DNA from: CADEEN01 sp963816315
Lineage (GTDB): Bacteria; Pseudomonadota; Gammaproteobacteria; Burkholderiales; Burkholderiaceae_C
Direction: 5' to 3'
NCBI GenBank assembly: GCA_963816315.1
Contig: CAWFJZ010000008.1
Coordinates: 1-64,000, forward strand
Length of the DNA stretch: 64,000 bases
The notes below the pieces were generated by a model. That model was not told where the DNA came from. It worked only from the letters and a program-made list of their open reading frames with translations, and made no database searches. Position numbers and translations under genes: made by a program. Positions within the stretch are counted from its first letter, which is position 1. Every line of letters starts with the position of its first letter. Of this stretch, positions 63,880-64,000 are shown in pieces.

Positions 63880-64000
63880 ATGCCGGTGACCGATGTTCAG
63901 CTTGGGAGCGATGTCAAGATTTTCCATACTTCGTTGGTCAATCTCTACGGCTGTCGCATCGGTGACAACACAAAGATCGGGTCCTTCGTCGAAATCCAGA
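63880..64000 (+). CDS. Hexapeptide-repeat acetyltransferase, 5' fragment
   Basis: The first 40 codons only; the gene leaves the window. The sequence LGSDVKIFHTSLVNLYGCRI followed by GDNTKIGSFVEIQ is the start of a left-handed beta helix of the WlbB/WbpD-like sugar acyltransferase type. A ribosome site (GGAGGG) precedes the ATG. It is divergent from the sugar transferase operon across 219 bases without a gene, and likely acetylates an amino sugar for the same polymer. Confidence 0.75.
   Translation, partial: MPVTDVQLGSDVKIFHTSLVNLYGCRIGDNTKIGSFVEIQ

Overview
The window is high-GC, gene-dense DNA from a betaproteobacterium, most likely a Burkholderiales member of the Rubrivivax/Leptothrix/Methylibium type. 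The evidence is a TetR-controlled phenylacetate cluster, a TctC-type receptor in a sugar-acid locus, panBC, eptA and the intergenic palindromic repeats common in that order. This is inference from gene content; there is no rRNA, tRNA, CRISPR array or recognisable insertion sequence in the window.

Layout. 1-1423: end of a LolCDE lipoprotein exporter with several frame breaks. 1.5-5.7 kb: a KdpD/KdpE-like two-component system beside the potassium transporter gene kup; both share an 11-bp-period direct repeat upstream. 5.7-9.6 kb: acetyltransferase, DUF2917 protein, LysR regulator, panB and panC. 9.5-14.2 kb: lipid A modification block (PAP2 phosphatase, EptA) divergent from a PmrAB/QseBC-like pair. 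14.2-20.5 kb: a 164-bp palindrome, a small coiled-coil protein, ChaA, a nucleoside-type ABC transporter and guanine deaminase. 20.6-28.7 kb: an amidase and the phenylacetate operon paaG-I-K-A-B-C-D-E-R, with paaY divergent and a TetR-type operator between. 28.7-36 kb: sugar-acid catabolism (enolase-superfamily dehydratase, RraA-like aldolase, Ldh2-type dehydrogenase, TctC receptor, IlvD/Edd dehydratase) plus a toxin-antitoxin pair and a HAD hydrolase. 36-64 kb: surface polysaccharide locus. Ugd, a GT2 and two secreted proteins lie on the plus strand; a run of about 19 genes from 63.66 down to 41.6 kb lies on the minus strand.

The polysaccharide run holds the initiating sugar transferase, an epimerase, a DegT aminotransferase, a flippase, eight glycosyltransferases, an AsnB-type amidotransferase, two acyltransferases, a 2OG oxygenase, a deacetylase-like protein and a Wzy-type polymerase. 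Many junctions are 4-base ATGA/GTGA overlaps, so it probably behaves as one long transcript.

An important caveat: at least eleven otherwise well-conserved genes are each broken by one frame change. In every measured case the gene length is one base more than a multiple of three, so each carries a net one-base insertion. Correcting them restores family-like proteins and often ATGA junctions, including one that separates an apparently fused pair of ABC permeases. I treat these mostly as sequencing insertions. The FkbM methyltransferase is different: it has further damage and looks like a real pseudogene.
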